From an uncultured Candidatus Melainabacteria bacterium (GTDB lineage Bacteria > Cyanobacteriota > Vampirovibrionia > Gastranaerophilales > Gastranaerophilaceae): a stretch of 64,000 nt of DNA. The DNA lies in the NCBI GenBank assembly GCA_934717855.1, contig CAKUZI010000002.1, forward strand, positions 1-64,000. Direction: 5' to 3'. Under the pieces are notes generated by a model. That model did not search any database, was not told where the DNA came from, and saw nothing but the letters and a program-made list of their open reading frames with translations. Position numbers and translations under genes: made by a program. This document shows positions 7,916-16,057 of this stretch, in pieces; within the stretch, counting starts at the first letter, position 1; every line of letters starts with the position of its first letter.

Positions 7916-9034
7916 ATGCGAAAAATAGCTCTTGTAACATCTACTCGTGCAGAATATGGAATTATGTCACGATTGATTGACGCTTTATCTAAGGATAAAG
8001 ATATTCAATTTTATTTATTAGTTACAGGTATGCATTTATCTGAAAAATTTGGCATGACAAAAAATGAAATAACCCAACCAATATATAAAGAAATAAATAT
8101 TGAAATTGAGAAATCGCCTGCCTATTCTTTGGCTTTGGCAATTGTAAAATTCACCGACGTTTTGTCAGAAATTAAACCAGATTTAATGGTTTTATTAGGA
8201 GATAGATACGAAATTATGGGAGTTGCACAAGCTTGTATGTTAAACAATATCCCAATAGCTCACATTTATGGCGGTGATACAACTGAAGGGGCTATTGACG
8301 AAGCTATAAGGCACTCAATAACCAAAATGAGTCACCTGCATTTTACAAGTTGTGAAGCTTCAAAAAATAGAGTTATTCAACTTGGAGAAAACCCTGAAAG
8401 AGTTTTTAATGTTGGCTCTTTAGCAATTGAAAACATAAAAAAAATATCTCTCTTATCAAAAGATGAATTAGAAAAAAGTTTAGATTTTAAATTTAATAAA
8501 AAAAATTTGTTAGTAACATTTCATCCGGTAACTTTAGAAGGGAACGCAAAAGAGCAATTTAGTGAAATGCTCTCAGCTTTTGAAGATTTAACTGATACAA
8601 ATATAATTATAACTTGCCCAAATTCTGATGAAGGTTCTGATGATATTTTTAATCTGATAAAAATATATGAAAAAACTCATCCTAATATTAAATCATATAC
8701 TTCACTAGGCATGAAAAGATATTTATCTTGTATGAAATTTGTCGATGCTGTTGTCGGAAATTCTTCAAGTGGTATTTATGAAGTCCCAAGCTTTAAAATA
8801 CCAACCATAAATATTGGGAATAGACAAAAAGGGCGCTTGCAATCAAGCTCAATTATTAATTGTAAACCTGAAAAAGAAGATATTTTAAATGCAATAAATA
8901 AAGCTCTTACACAAGATTTTTCACAAACCAAAAATATATATGAAAAAGAAGGGACTTTGAATAATATTATTCATATCTTAAAAACATTTGATTTAACAAA
9001 TATAATCAAAAAAGTTTTTTATAATATTAAATAA
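7916..9034 (+). CDS. neuC: UDP-N-acetylglucosamine 2-epimerase, hydrolysing (NeuC/LegG family)
   Basis: 372-residue GT-B-like epimerase that releases UDP or GDP while inverting C2 of an N-acetylhexosamine. This gives the mannosamine-type substrate of NeuB. Visible: 'STRAEYGIM' near the N-terminus, 'LLGDRYEIMG' and 'IYGGDTTEGAIDEAIRH', all typical of hydrolysing epimerases, plus 'GNSSSGIYE' in the C-terminal nucleotide-binding half. Given the PtmE/LegB/LegC neighbours it most likely works as LegG on a GDP-linked diamino sugar. It is the only gene of the pathway on the plus strand and ends 49 bp from neuB, convergently, so it is regulated separately. Confidence 0.92.
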   Translation: MRKIALVTSTRAEYGIMSRLIDALSKDKDIQFYLLVTGMHLSEKFGMTKNEITQPIYKEINIEIEKSPAYSLALAIVKFTDVLSEIKPDLMVLLGDRYEIMGVAQACMLNNIPIAHIYGGDTTEGAIDEAIRHSITKMSHLHFTSCEASKNRVIQLGENPERVFNVGSLAIENIKKISLLSKDELEKSLDFKFNKKNLLVTFHPVTLEGNAKEQFSEMLSAFEDLTDTNIIITCPNSDEGSDDIFNLIKIYEKTHPNIKSYTSLGMKRYLSCMKFVDAVVGNSSSGIYEVPSFKIPTINIGNRQKGRLQSSSIINCKPEKEDILNAINKALTQDFSQTKNIYEKEGTLNNIIHILKTFDLTNIIKKVFYNIK

Positions 9035-9083
9035 AGTTAATCTTTAATATTCTGTTATTAGAATTAATCATTACTTGAATTAT

Positions 9084-10073
9084 TTACAAAGAAATTAATT
9101 CATCCTCCTGATAATCTTTTGTTGCCGTTTTACCAATGATAAAATCCCATTTCATTGGAGAGATGCCGGAACCAGGACGTTTTGTTGTTAAATTATTCTC
9201 TGTAAAAATTTCACCTTTTTTAATATTTATTTTTGCCACAATAGATTTTCTGGCGATTTCAATATTTTTCTTTTCACATTTCTGAGGTTCTTTTGTTCCG
9301 TTACCAAAGGCTTTTTCAATATTTCTAATAGAAGTAACCATTTGTTTTAATTCATTTGGTTCAAGACTTGCTTTATGATCTGGACCTTCCATATTTCTAT
9401 CAAGTGTAAAATGTTTTTCAATGATAGTTGCACCTTTTGCCACAGCAGCGATTGGAACTTCAATTCCTTGTGTATGGTCAGAATATCCGACTTCAAGTTT
9501 GAATTCTTTTCTTAAAGTATCAATAGCATTAAGATTTACGTTATCGTAAGGACAAGGATATTCAGTCGTACAATGTAAGAGAGAAACTTCGCAATCTTTT
9601 AAAACATTTAATGCATCTTGAATTTCATTTAAATTTGCCATACCAGTAGATAAAATTACTTTTTTACCAAAAGAATTTATTTTTCTCAAATAAGGTAGAT
9701 TAGTTATTTCACCTGAAGGTATTTTAAATATTTTCATATCCAAATCATTAAGAAAATCACAACTTTCCAAATCAAATGGAGTTGATAAAAACATTATATT
9801 TTTTTCTTCACAATATTTTTTTAACTCTTTAAATTCTCTAAATGAAAGTTCAAGTTCTTTCAGCATTTTGTACTGAGATTCGTCTTTTCCTAAGTTTTCT
9901 TTTTGATATTCTGCCATTTGTGCGGACATTGATACTAAATTTTCTGATTTAAAAGTTTGAAATTTTATACAATCAACACCAGCCTCTACAGCTTTATCTA
10001 CAAGTTTTTTGGCGAGATCTAATGAGCCATTATGATTAACGCCTGCTTCAGCTATAATAAATACCTTTTTCAT
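9084..10073 (-). CDS. neuB: N-acetylneuraminate/legionaminate synthase (NeuB/LegI)
   Basis: Condenses phosphoenolpyruvate with a mannosamine derivative to form a nine-carbon nonulosonic acid. 329 residues. The TIM barrel begins 'IAEAGVNHNGSLDLAKKLVD' and includes 'DCIKFQTFKSE', 'STGMANLNEI', 'HCTTEYPCP' and 'GYSDHTQGIEVPIAA'. A C-terminal SAF (antifreeze-like) domain follows ('ARKSIVAKINIKKGE', 'KRPGSGISP'). It is the last gene of the minus-strand glycan operon and overlaps the formyltransferase by 4 bp (ATGA). Context favours LegI over sialic acid synthase. Confidence 0.95.
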   Translation of the reverse strand: MKKVFIIAEAGVNHNGSLDLAKKLVDKAVEAGVDCIKFQTFKSENLVSMSAQMAEYQKENLGKDESQYKMLKELELSFREFKELKKYCEEKNIMFLSTPFDLESCDFLNDLDMKIFKIPSGEITNLPYLRKINSFGKKVILSTGMANLNEIQDALNVLKDCEVSLLHCTTEYPCPYDNVNLNAIDTLRKEFKLEVGYSDHTQGIEVPIAAVAKGATIIEKHFTLDRNMEGPDHKASLEPNELKQMVTSIRNIEKAFGNGTKEPQKCEKKNIEIARKSIVAKINIKKGEIFTENNLTTKRPGSGISPMKWDFIIGKTATKDYQEDELISL

Positions 10074-10951
10074 TTTAAACGATCACCTATCTTTATTTTA
10101 CCATCGTAATAATATTCTGTAATTTTTAATATAGAGTCCTTTGTTTTTACAACATAATTTGAGTCAACATCTTTATATAAAATTTGACCTGGATTTCCTT
10201 TGTAAATAGGTGCTCCCTTTATTAGTTCTGAAGAATTTATATAAAATTTTTCACCATTTAATGTCGTTTGTGCCATAGGAGATGGCTTACATATAGCTCT
10301 TATAAAATTAAACAATTCTCGGGACGATAAATTCCAATCAATAATTTCATCACCAATTTTGCGCATTCCACAATACATACCAACAGGATCAATATCATCT
10401 TGTTTAATTGGAACAACTTGATTGTTCTTAATTTGTAATAAAGCTTCATATAAAACATTCGCACATTCAGTATGAGCTTTTGTTAATAATGTATTATAAT
10501 TATCTCTATCTGTTATTGAATATTTTTTTTGTAATATTATATCTCCCGTATCAATTCCTTCATCAACATAATGAACTGTTATTCCAAATTCCGACTCATC
10601 ATTTATTAAAACCCAATTTAATATATTTCTACCTCTATAATAAGGCAACATACCCGCATGACAATTAATTACTTGATATTTTGATAAAATATTCCTTTTA
10701 AAAATCTGATTAAATGACATAGAAATTAATAAATCACAATTATATTTTTCTATTGTTTCTAAAAAATCATCCGAATTAATGTTTGAAGATTTTATATAAT
10801 CAATATTATTTTTCAATGCAAAATTTTTTAATGTTTCATCCTGAGTGTCATATCTCGGACATATAAATTGTATTTGAAATTCTTTATTGGCATTTATTAA
10901 TTTAAAAGCATTATGTCCCCATATTCCATCAGCAAAATACCCTATTTTCAT
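10070..10951 (-). CDS. Sugar N-formyltransferase (methionyl-tRNA formyltransferase fold)
   Basis: Transfers formyl from N10-formyltetrahydrofolate to a sugar amine. 293 residues. The catalytic triad is visible as Asn96 and His98 in 'VINCHAGMLPYYRG' and Asp134 in 'DEGIDTGDII'. The C-terminal ~80 residues are a small Fmt-C-like domain. It lies between legC (the aminotransferase that creates the free amine) and neuB, where a LegH acetyltransferase would be expected. This suggests the product is an N-formylated legionaminic-type sugar. It starts 3 bp after the legC stop. Confidence 0.85.
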   Translation of the reverse strand: MKIGYFADGIWGHNAFKLINANKEFQIQFICPRYDTQDETLKNFALKNNIDYIKSSNINSDDFLETIEKYNCDLLISMSFNQIFKRNILSKYQVINCHAGMLPYYRGRNILNWVLINDESEFGITVHYVDEGIDTGDIILQKKYSITDRDNYNTLLTKAHTECANVLYEALLQIKNNQVVPIKQDDIDPVGMYCGMRKIGDEIIDWNLSSRELFNFIRAICKPSPMAQTTLNGEKFYINSSELIKGAPIYKGNPGQILYKDVDSNYVVKTKDSILKITEYYYDGKIKIGDRLK

Positions 10952-10954
10952 AAA

Positions 10955-12079
10955 TCAAAACCTCCTAATTTTTTCAACAACTCTATTCATATCTTCTTTT
11001 GTTAAATTTGTTGAACAAGGTATATTAACAATTTTCTCATAATATTTTAATGCTTTTTCTATTTTATAACTTTGACAATTTTGATATGGTTTCAATGTAT
11101 GAATCAATTTCCATATAGGGCGAGTTTGAATTTTATTTTCATTCAAATATTTTATTAATTCATCTCTTTGTTCTGTTATAAGAGAATAAAACCAATGATT
11201 CGAATTGATTTTATCATCAAATGGTAACAAATTCAACCCTTTTCCTAAATAATAGTTGTAATTGTCAACCTTTGCTTTTATAAATTTATCTAACTGTTCA
11301 AATTGAGCCAAACCTAAAGCTGCTTGAAGATTTGTCATTCTATAATTATAGCCTATTTCATCGTGATCAAAATACAAAACATCTGCTTTTGCTTGTGTTG
11401 ATAAATGTTTAGCATGTTTAGTGTCATTTGTGTTTTTAGCAACTAACATTCCTCCGCCACCTGTCGTAATAATTTTATTACCATTAAAAGAATAAACACC
11501 AAAATCGCCTATTGTTCCTGCATATAAACCTGTTTCTTTTTGATAACTCCCAAGTGCTTCTGTTGAATCTTCTATGACTTTTAATTTATATTGTTTTGCA
11601 AGTTCCATTAATGGTTGCATCTTTACCATATTTCCAAAAACATGAACCGCTACAATTGCCTTAATTTGTCTTTGGGTATTTTTATTAATTAGCTTTTTAC
11701 CATTAAACAAACATTCTGTTTCTATAAACTCACGAACTTTATCAACATCAAGACATAAATAATCGTCGCAATCCATAAAAACTGGCTCCGCACCACAATA
11801 TTTAACAGGATTTACTGCAGCAACAAAAGTTAAAGTAGGAACAATAACTTCATCTCCTTGCTCTACTCCACAAAGTTTCATAGCTAAGTGCAACCCAGCC
11901 GTTCCGGATTGAACAGCACATGCTAAATCTTTTTTTACATATTTTGCAAAAATATTTTCAAATTTTTCAATTTCTGCTCCACCTGTTGACACCCATTCAT
12001 TTCTTATAACCTGTGTAACATATTCAAGTTCATTCCCTGATAAATTCGGTACTGATAATGGTATAAATTTTTCTTCCAT
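10955..12079 (-). CDS. legC: LegC-family PLP-dependent sugar aminotransferase
   Basis: 374-residue DegT/DnrJ/EryC1/StrS aminotransferase. 'EDSTEALGSY' holds the PLP-binding Asp and 'SFNGNKIITTGGGGM' the Schiff-base Lys. The N-terminal 'PLSVPNLSGNELEYVTQVI' and 'GAEPVFMDCD' are typical of LegC. It would aminate C4 of the 4-keto-6-deoxy sugar nucleotide made by LegB. It sits directly after ptmE (2-bp gap) and before the formyltransferase, in the order of reactions. Confidence 0.88.
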   Translation of the reverse strand: MEEKFIPLSVPNLSGNELEYVTQVIRNEWVSTGGAEIEKFENIFAKYVKKDLACAVQSGTAGLHLAMKLCGVEQGDEVIVPTLTFVAAVNPVKYCGAEPVFMDCDDYLCLDVDKVREFIETECLFNGKKLINKNTQRQIKAIVAVHVFGNMVKMQPLMELAKQYKLKVIEDSTEALGSYQKETGLYAGTIGDFGVYSFNGNKIITTGGGGMLVAKNTNDTKHAKHLSTQAKADVLYFDHDEIGYNYRMTNLQAALGLAQFEQLDKFIKAKVDNYNYYLGKGLNLLPFDDKINSNHWFYSLITEQRDELIKYLNENKIQTRPIWKLIHTLKPYQNCQSYKIEKALKYYEKIVNIPCSTNLTKEDMNRVVEKIRRF

Positions 12080-12081
12080 AA

Positions 12082-13155
12082 TTATTCCTCAAAACACTTT
12101 CTCTTTAATTGATTCGTCATATTTTCCATTTCTTTTATTTGTCCCATATCTAACCAAGAACCCTCTGATATAGGAAATACCCCGACTTTTTTGCCTTCAT
12201 CGATGTATTTTTGTGCCAAATCTGTCATATGAATAAACTCGCCGTTTAATGAATTTATAACTTCGGGTTCTATTAAATATACCCCAACATTAATCAAATA
12301 AGATAACTCCGGTTTTTCTTCTATATTTTCAATCTCTCCATTCGGTTTTGAATTAACAACACCATAAGGAATTTGAATGTTTTTGATTGCACATATCATT
12401 GTAATTAGGTTTTGTTCTTTTTTATGCCATTTATATATACAAGAAAAATCCGCATTAACAAGAATATCACAATTTGACACAAAGCAGGTATCTTTAATTT
12501 TATTTTTTAATAACGATAATCCACCTGCTGTTCCTAAGAATTTTGTTTCAACTTCATAATTTAATTTGTAATCTTTATCAATATCATTGTAGTAAGCTTT
12601 AATCATATTACTTTTATGATTTAAAATAAGAGTAAATTCTTTACAGTTGTACTTTTTAAAACTATTTATAACATGCGTACAAATAGGTAAATCTTCAATT
12701 GGAATAAGCGGTTTTGGAAGAACCTTTGTATATGGATATAACCTTGTTCCTTCTCCCCCTGCCATAATAATCACAGATACATTTTCTGGCAATTTTTGAG
12801 TAGGATGGATTCCTTTGCAACTTTTCTCATTCCAATACACTACATCTACTATTTGATTTTCGTTGTTTACGATTGGATACACAAGTAAACTACGTTCTTC
12901 AATTTGTTTTGCTAATTCCTTTGTTTGAGTTTCACGAAAAACAATTGGCTCTTTGTTCATTGCAAAAGTAATAGGAACTGATAAGTCACCATTTTTTAAA
13001 ACATATCGTCTCATATCTCCATCAGTGAAAATTCCTGTTAATTTTCTTTGTTCGTCAACAATAAAAACAGTTTTTCTTCCTGTATTCTCAATTTTTTCAA
13101 TCGCCTCTTTAACACTCAAAGTAGGAGGTATTAAATATTTGTCTATTTCTGTCAT
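12082..13155 (-). CDS. ptmE: PtmE-like CBS-domain sugar-1-phosphate guanylyltransferase
   Basis: 357 residues in two parts. Residues ~1-120 contain two CBS motifs ('GIFTDGDMRRYV' in the first). Residues ~125-357 are a nucleotidyltransferase with 'IIMAGGEGTRLYPYTKVLPK', 'NCDILVNADF' and 'NVGVYLIEPE'. In Campylobacter, PtmE makes GDP-glucosamine, the first committed step of the GDP-linked legionaminic acid route. The CBS pair may sense an adenosine nucleotide, as in other CBS proteins. Neighbours legB and legC agree with this role. Confidence 0.87.
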   Translation of the reverse strand: MTEIDKYLIPPTLSVKEAIEKIENTGRKTVFIVDEQRKLTGIFTDGDMRRYVLKNGDLSVPITFAMNKEPIVFRETQTKELAKQIEERSLLVYPIVNNENQIVDVVYWNEKSCKGIHPTQKLPENVSVIIMAGGEGTRLYPYTKVLPKPLIPIEDLPICTHVINSFKKYNCKEFTLILNHKSNMIKAYYNDIDKDYKLNYEVETKFLGTAGGLSLLKNKIKDTCFVSNCDILVNADFSCIYKWHKKEQNLITMICAIKNIQIPYGVVNSKPNGEIENIEEKPELSYLINVGVYLIEPEVINSLNGEFIHMTDLAQKYIDEGKKVGVFPISEGSWLDMGQIKEMENMTNQLKRKCFEE

Positions 13156-13163
13156 ATTTACCC

Positions 13164-14156
13164 TTATATGTTATAAATATTTGTTTTATATTTTGCTAAA
13201 TTGTCTTTAACTGTAAACCAATCTATAGTTTCTTTCAACCCTTTTTCAATATCATATTCCGGTTTAAAACCAGTTAATTCTCTAATTTTAGTATTATCGC
13301 ACCAAAGTCTATTTACTTCAGAATTCTTTGGTCTAAGTCTTTGCTCATCAACAACAAATTTTACGTTACTATTCATTATTTTTTTGATTATATTTAATGT
13401 ATCACCCATTGAAATTTCAAAATTAGAGCCAATATTTATTTCTTCGCCGATAACTTTGTCACATTTGGCCAGTTCAACAAAACCTGAACAAGTATCTTTT
13501 ACAAAGTTAAAATCTCTCGTTGGAGTTAAATCTCCTAGTTTAATTTCTTCTTTCCCAGATGCAATTTGTGTAATAATTGTTGGAATAATTGCTCTCGCAG
13601 ATTGCCTTGGCCCATAAGTATTGAACGGTCTTGCTATTACAACAGGTAATTCAAATGCATTATAAAAACTTTTCGCAATCGCATCTGCACCTATTTTCGT
13701 TGCAGAATATGGAGATTGCGGTTGTTTTGGGTGTTTTTCATCGATTGGAACATATTGTGCTGTCCCATATACTTCACTAGTAGAAGTGATAATAGTTTTT
13801 TCTACATTATTATCGCGAGTTGCTTGGCAAATATTCAAAGTCCCCTTGATATTTGTATCAATATAACTATCCGGTGCAACATAAGAATAAGGAATAGCTA
13901 TCAATGCAGCTAAATGAAATACTACATCAACACCTTTAGTAATATGTTTTACATAATTTGCATCTCTTACATCTCCACATAAAACTTCAATATCTTCTTT
14001 ACAATCAACATCTTCAAGCCAGCCCCAATTATTAAAAGAATTATATTGGGACAATGCCTTTACATTTGCGCCCTCTTTAACCAATCTTTCCGTTAAATGA
14101 GAACCTATAAAGCCATCTGCTCCAGTTATTAATACTTTTTTGCCTTTTAAATCCAT
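13164..14156 (-). CDS. legB: LegB-type NAD-dependent 4,6-dehydratase
   Basis: 330-residue extended SDR. 'VLITGADGFIGSHLTERLV' binds NAD, 'TSTSEVYGTAQ' and 'YSATKIGADAI' form the Ser/Thr and Tyr-x3-Lys active site, and 'RPFNTYGPRQSARAIIPT' binds the nucleotide sugar. It is expected to convert GDP-N-acetylglucosamine to the 4-keto-6-deoxy intermediate used by LegC. It follows two Gfo/Idh/MocA genes without a gap and precedes ptmE by 8 bp. Confidence 0.88.
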   Translation of the reverse strand: MDLKGKKVLITGADGFIGSHLTERLVKEGANVKALSQYNSFNNWGWLEDVDCKEDIEVLCGDVRDANYVKHITKGVDVVFHLAALIAIPYSYVAPDSYIDTNIKGTLNICQATRDNNVEKTIITSTSEVYGTAQYVPIDEKHPKQPQSPYSATKIGADAIAKSFYNAFELPVVIARPFNTYGPRQSARAIIPTIITQIASGKEEIKLGDLTPTRDFNFVKDTCSGFVELAKCDKVIGEEINIGSNFEISMGDTLNIIKKIMNSNVKFVVDEQRLRPKNSEVNRLWCDNTKIRELTGFKPEYDIEKGLKETIDWFTVKDNLAKYKTNIYNI

Positions 14157-14157
14157 A

Positions 14158-15084
14158 TTACTCTCCTATTATTTCCAATGTTTTATTCGCTTTTTGAATA
14201 TCATTTATATTTTCAATTTCACCATTTATTAAAGATAAGAAATATTTTATTTCGTTAACGTAAGATACATTTCTTTCTTCATCATAATTTTGCCACTTAT
14301 TATTTATTCTTATCTTTGCATTAATAAAATCTACAAGAATAACGTCATTTTCTGTATAAATTTCTACTTCTCTTGTCGGAATTCTTCCAAAATAATCCAA
14401 ATGTAATTCTACAAATTTATCATCATATTCGCCAATAAAAGATGTATAATCATAACTATCTATTTCTAAATCAGATATTTTTTTTGCATAAATAGAATAT
14501 TTTTGGGGATATCCAAAAAGAGTAAATAAATAATCAAAATCGTGTATTAAATCAACCTTAACTCCACCGCTTTCCTTTTTGGCAGAATAAACTTGCCTAT
14601 AATCAGTATTTGGTCGCCATTCAGGTAAAAAAGATGAACAAATTGCTCTTGCCGTAAAAATTTTATTCTGTTGTACTATTTTTTGCAACTCTTTAAAAAC
14701 TGCTGAATGTCTTACTGGACAAGCTATATAATAAATATTATTATCTTTAAATATTTCTAATTGCTTACTACTTAAAGCTTTTTGTTCTAAAGGTTTTTCA
14801 ATAAAATATGCTTTTGCTTTATCTTTTAATTTTGATAACGATTCAAAATGTAAATATGTCGGGTTTGTTATAAAAATACAATCATAATCTTTGATATCAT
14901 CATAATTATAATATTCTTTATTAATAAGACTACTTATTTCTTCTTCAAGTGGAAATTTAGAACTTCTTAGAGCATCAATTGTTAAATTTAAGCCCTGCTC
15001 TTTTGCTACATTACATAAATTTCTTAAATGACGTTTTCCAATACTACCTAAACCCACAAATAATATTTTCAAGTTTTTAATCAT
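14158..15084 (-). CDS. Gfo/Idh/MocA-family oxidoreductase 1
   Basis: 308-residue NAD(P)-dependent dehydrogenase. The Rossmann motif is 'FVGLGSIGKRHLRN', and 'FIEKPLE' carries the conserved EKP lysine of this family. 'GGVKVDLIHDFDYL' holds the usual catalytic-site Asp/His. It probably oxidises or reduces a sugar intermediate. The start at 15084 has GAGGG upstream and overlaps the preceding gene by 8 bp. It is paired with a second, divergent member; such proteins recur in legionaminic acid clusters, but the substrate is unknown. Confidence 0.85.
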   Translation of the reverse strand: MIKNLKILFVGLGSIGKRHLRNLCNVAKEQGLNLTIDALRSSKFPLEEEISSLINKEYYNYDDIKDYDCIFITNPTYLHFESLSKLKDKAKAYFIEKPLEQKALSSKQLEIFKDNNIYYIACPVRHSAVFKELQKIVQQNKIFTARAICSSFLPEWRPNTDYRQVYSAKKESGGVKVDLIHDFDYLFTLFGYPQKYSIYAKKISDLEIDSYDYTSFIGEYDDKFVELHLDYFGRIPTREVEIYTENDVILVDFINAKIRINNKWQNYDEERNVSYVNEIKYFLSLINGEIENINDIQKANKTLEIIGE

Positions 15085-16057
15085 TATTTCCCTCAATTCT
15101 ATCTATGAGATTTAATATTTCATAATCCTTTTCAAAAGAATACTTTGGCATTGTATTATTTTGACACATTGAAATAAAATCTATAATTTCATCACTATAA
15201 GCATTTTCAATGATAGATTTTGTATAACTCTTATTTTTTTCAACACTTGAATATAATTGAATAAAATCTTCTGTTTTCGTTTCTGTATTATATACTTTTA
15301 AACCTTGTGGAGTTCCGTCCCAGAATATATGTTTATTTTCATTAAAAATTTCAAGCGACCTTACTGCTTTTCGAGAAACAATATCTAAACAAAAAACCCC
15401 TTTTGTTCCGTTTTTGTGTAAAATTGAAACAATATAATTATCATTATATTCTATCTCTAATGTGGACATTTTGCTTTTCATAACGCAAAAATCTTCTATT
15501 TCACCAAAAGTGTTTATAATCCAAGGGAGTTCAATTGCAAAAATTTCTCTGCAACCATTTGTTTTAGGATTTGATACAAAAAACTTTTTATAACTTTCCC
15601 AAGGATGCCAATCCGGTAAATATTGCCCTGAATGATAAATATAATTAACAATCTCACCTTTTAAGTTTTCTTTTAAATATTGCATTTCTTTTCTATATAA
15701 AAAGGTTGAAGATATAAATAATTTTAATTCTTTTTGTTGTGCTATTTTTTGAGCTTCTTCATACCAATCATTAAGTAAATTGATTTCAGTAAATACGTTT
15801 AAATTATTATTTAAACATTCTAAAACAATATTTCCATGAGAAATTGGCGATGTACAAACAAAAGCGGTATCTGGAGAAAAATTTTGAACTGCGTCTTTAA
15901 TTGACGAAAATGTAGGTATACTCAATTCTTTTTGAGCCTGCTTTTGCCTATCATCTGACAAGTCAACTCCACATATTTTAATATTTTTATCGATTTCTGC
16001 AAGAAGTCTAATACGACGTCTGCCCATAGAACCTAAACCAACAACAATTATCTTCAT
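15077..16057 (-). CDS. Gfo/Idh/MocA-like protein 2, probably diverged active site
   Basis: 326 residues. The Rossmann motif 'VVGLGSMGRRRIRLL' is intact. At the position of the family's 'EKP' motif it reads 'FTEINLLNDWYEEA', so the conserved Lys and Pro are missing. 'QYLPDWHPWESYKKF' aligns with 'SFLPEWRPNTDYRQV' of the next gene, showing the two are related. Loss of the EKP lysine suggests altered chemistry or a non-catalytic partner role. It overlaps the ThDP enzyme gene by 4 bp and has a good RBS (AAGGTG). Confidence 0.8.
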   Translation of the reverse strand: MKIIVVGLGSMGRRRIRLLAEIDKNIKICGVDLSDDRQKQAQKELSIPTFSSIKDAVQNFSPDTAFVCTSPISHGNIVLECLNNNLNVFTEINLLNDWYEEAQKIAQQKELKLFISSTFLYRKEMQYLKENLKGEIVNYIYHSGQYLPDWHPWESYKKFFVSNPKTNGCREIFAIELPWIINTFGEIEDFCVMKSKMSTLEIEYNDNYIVSILHKNGTKGVFCLDIVSRKAVRSLEIFNENKHIFWDGTPQGLKVYNTETKTEDFIQLYSSVEKNKSYTKSIIENAYSDEIIDFISMCQNNTMPKYSFEKDYEILNLIDRIEGNND

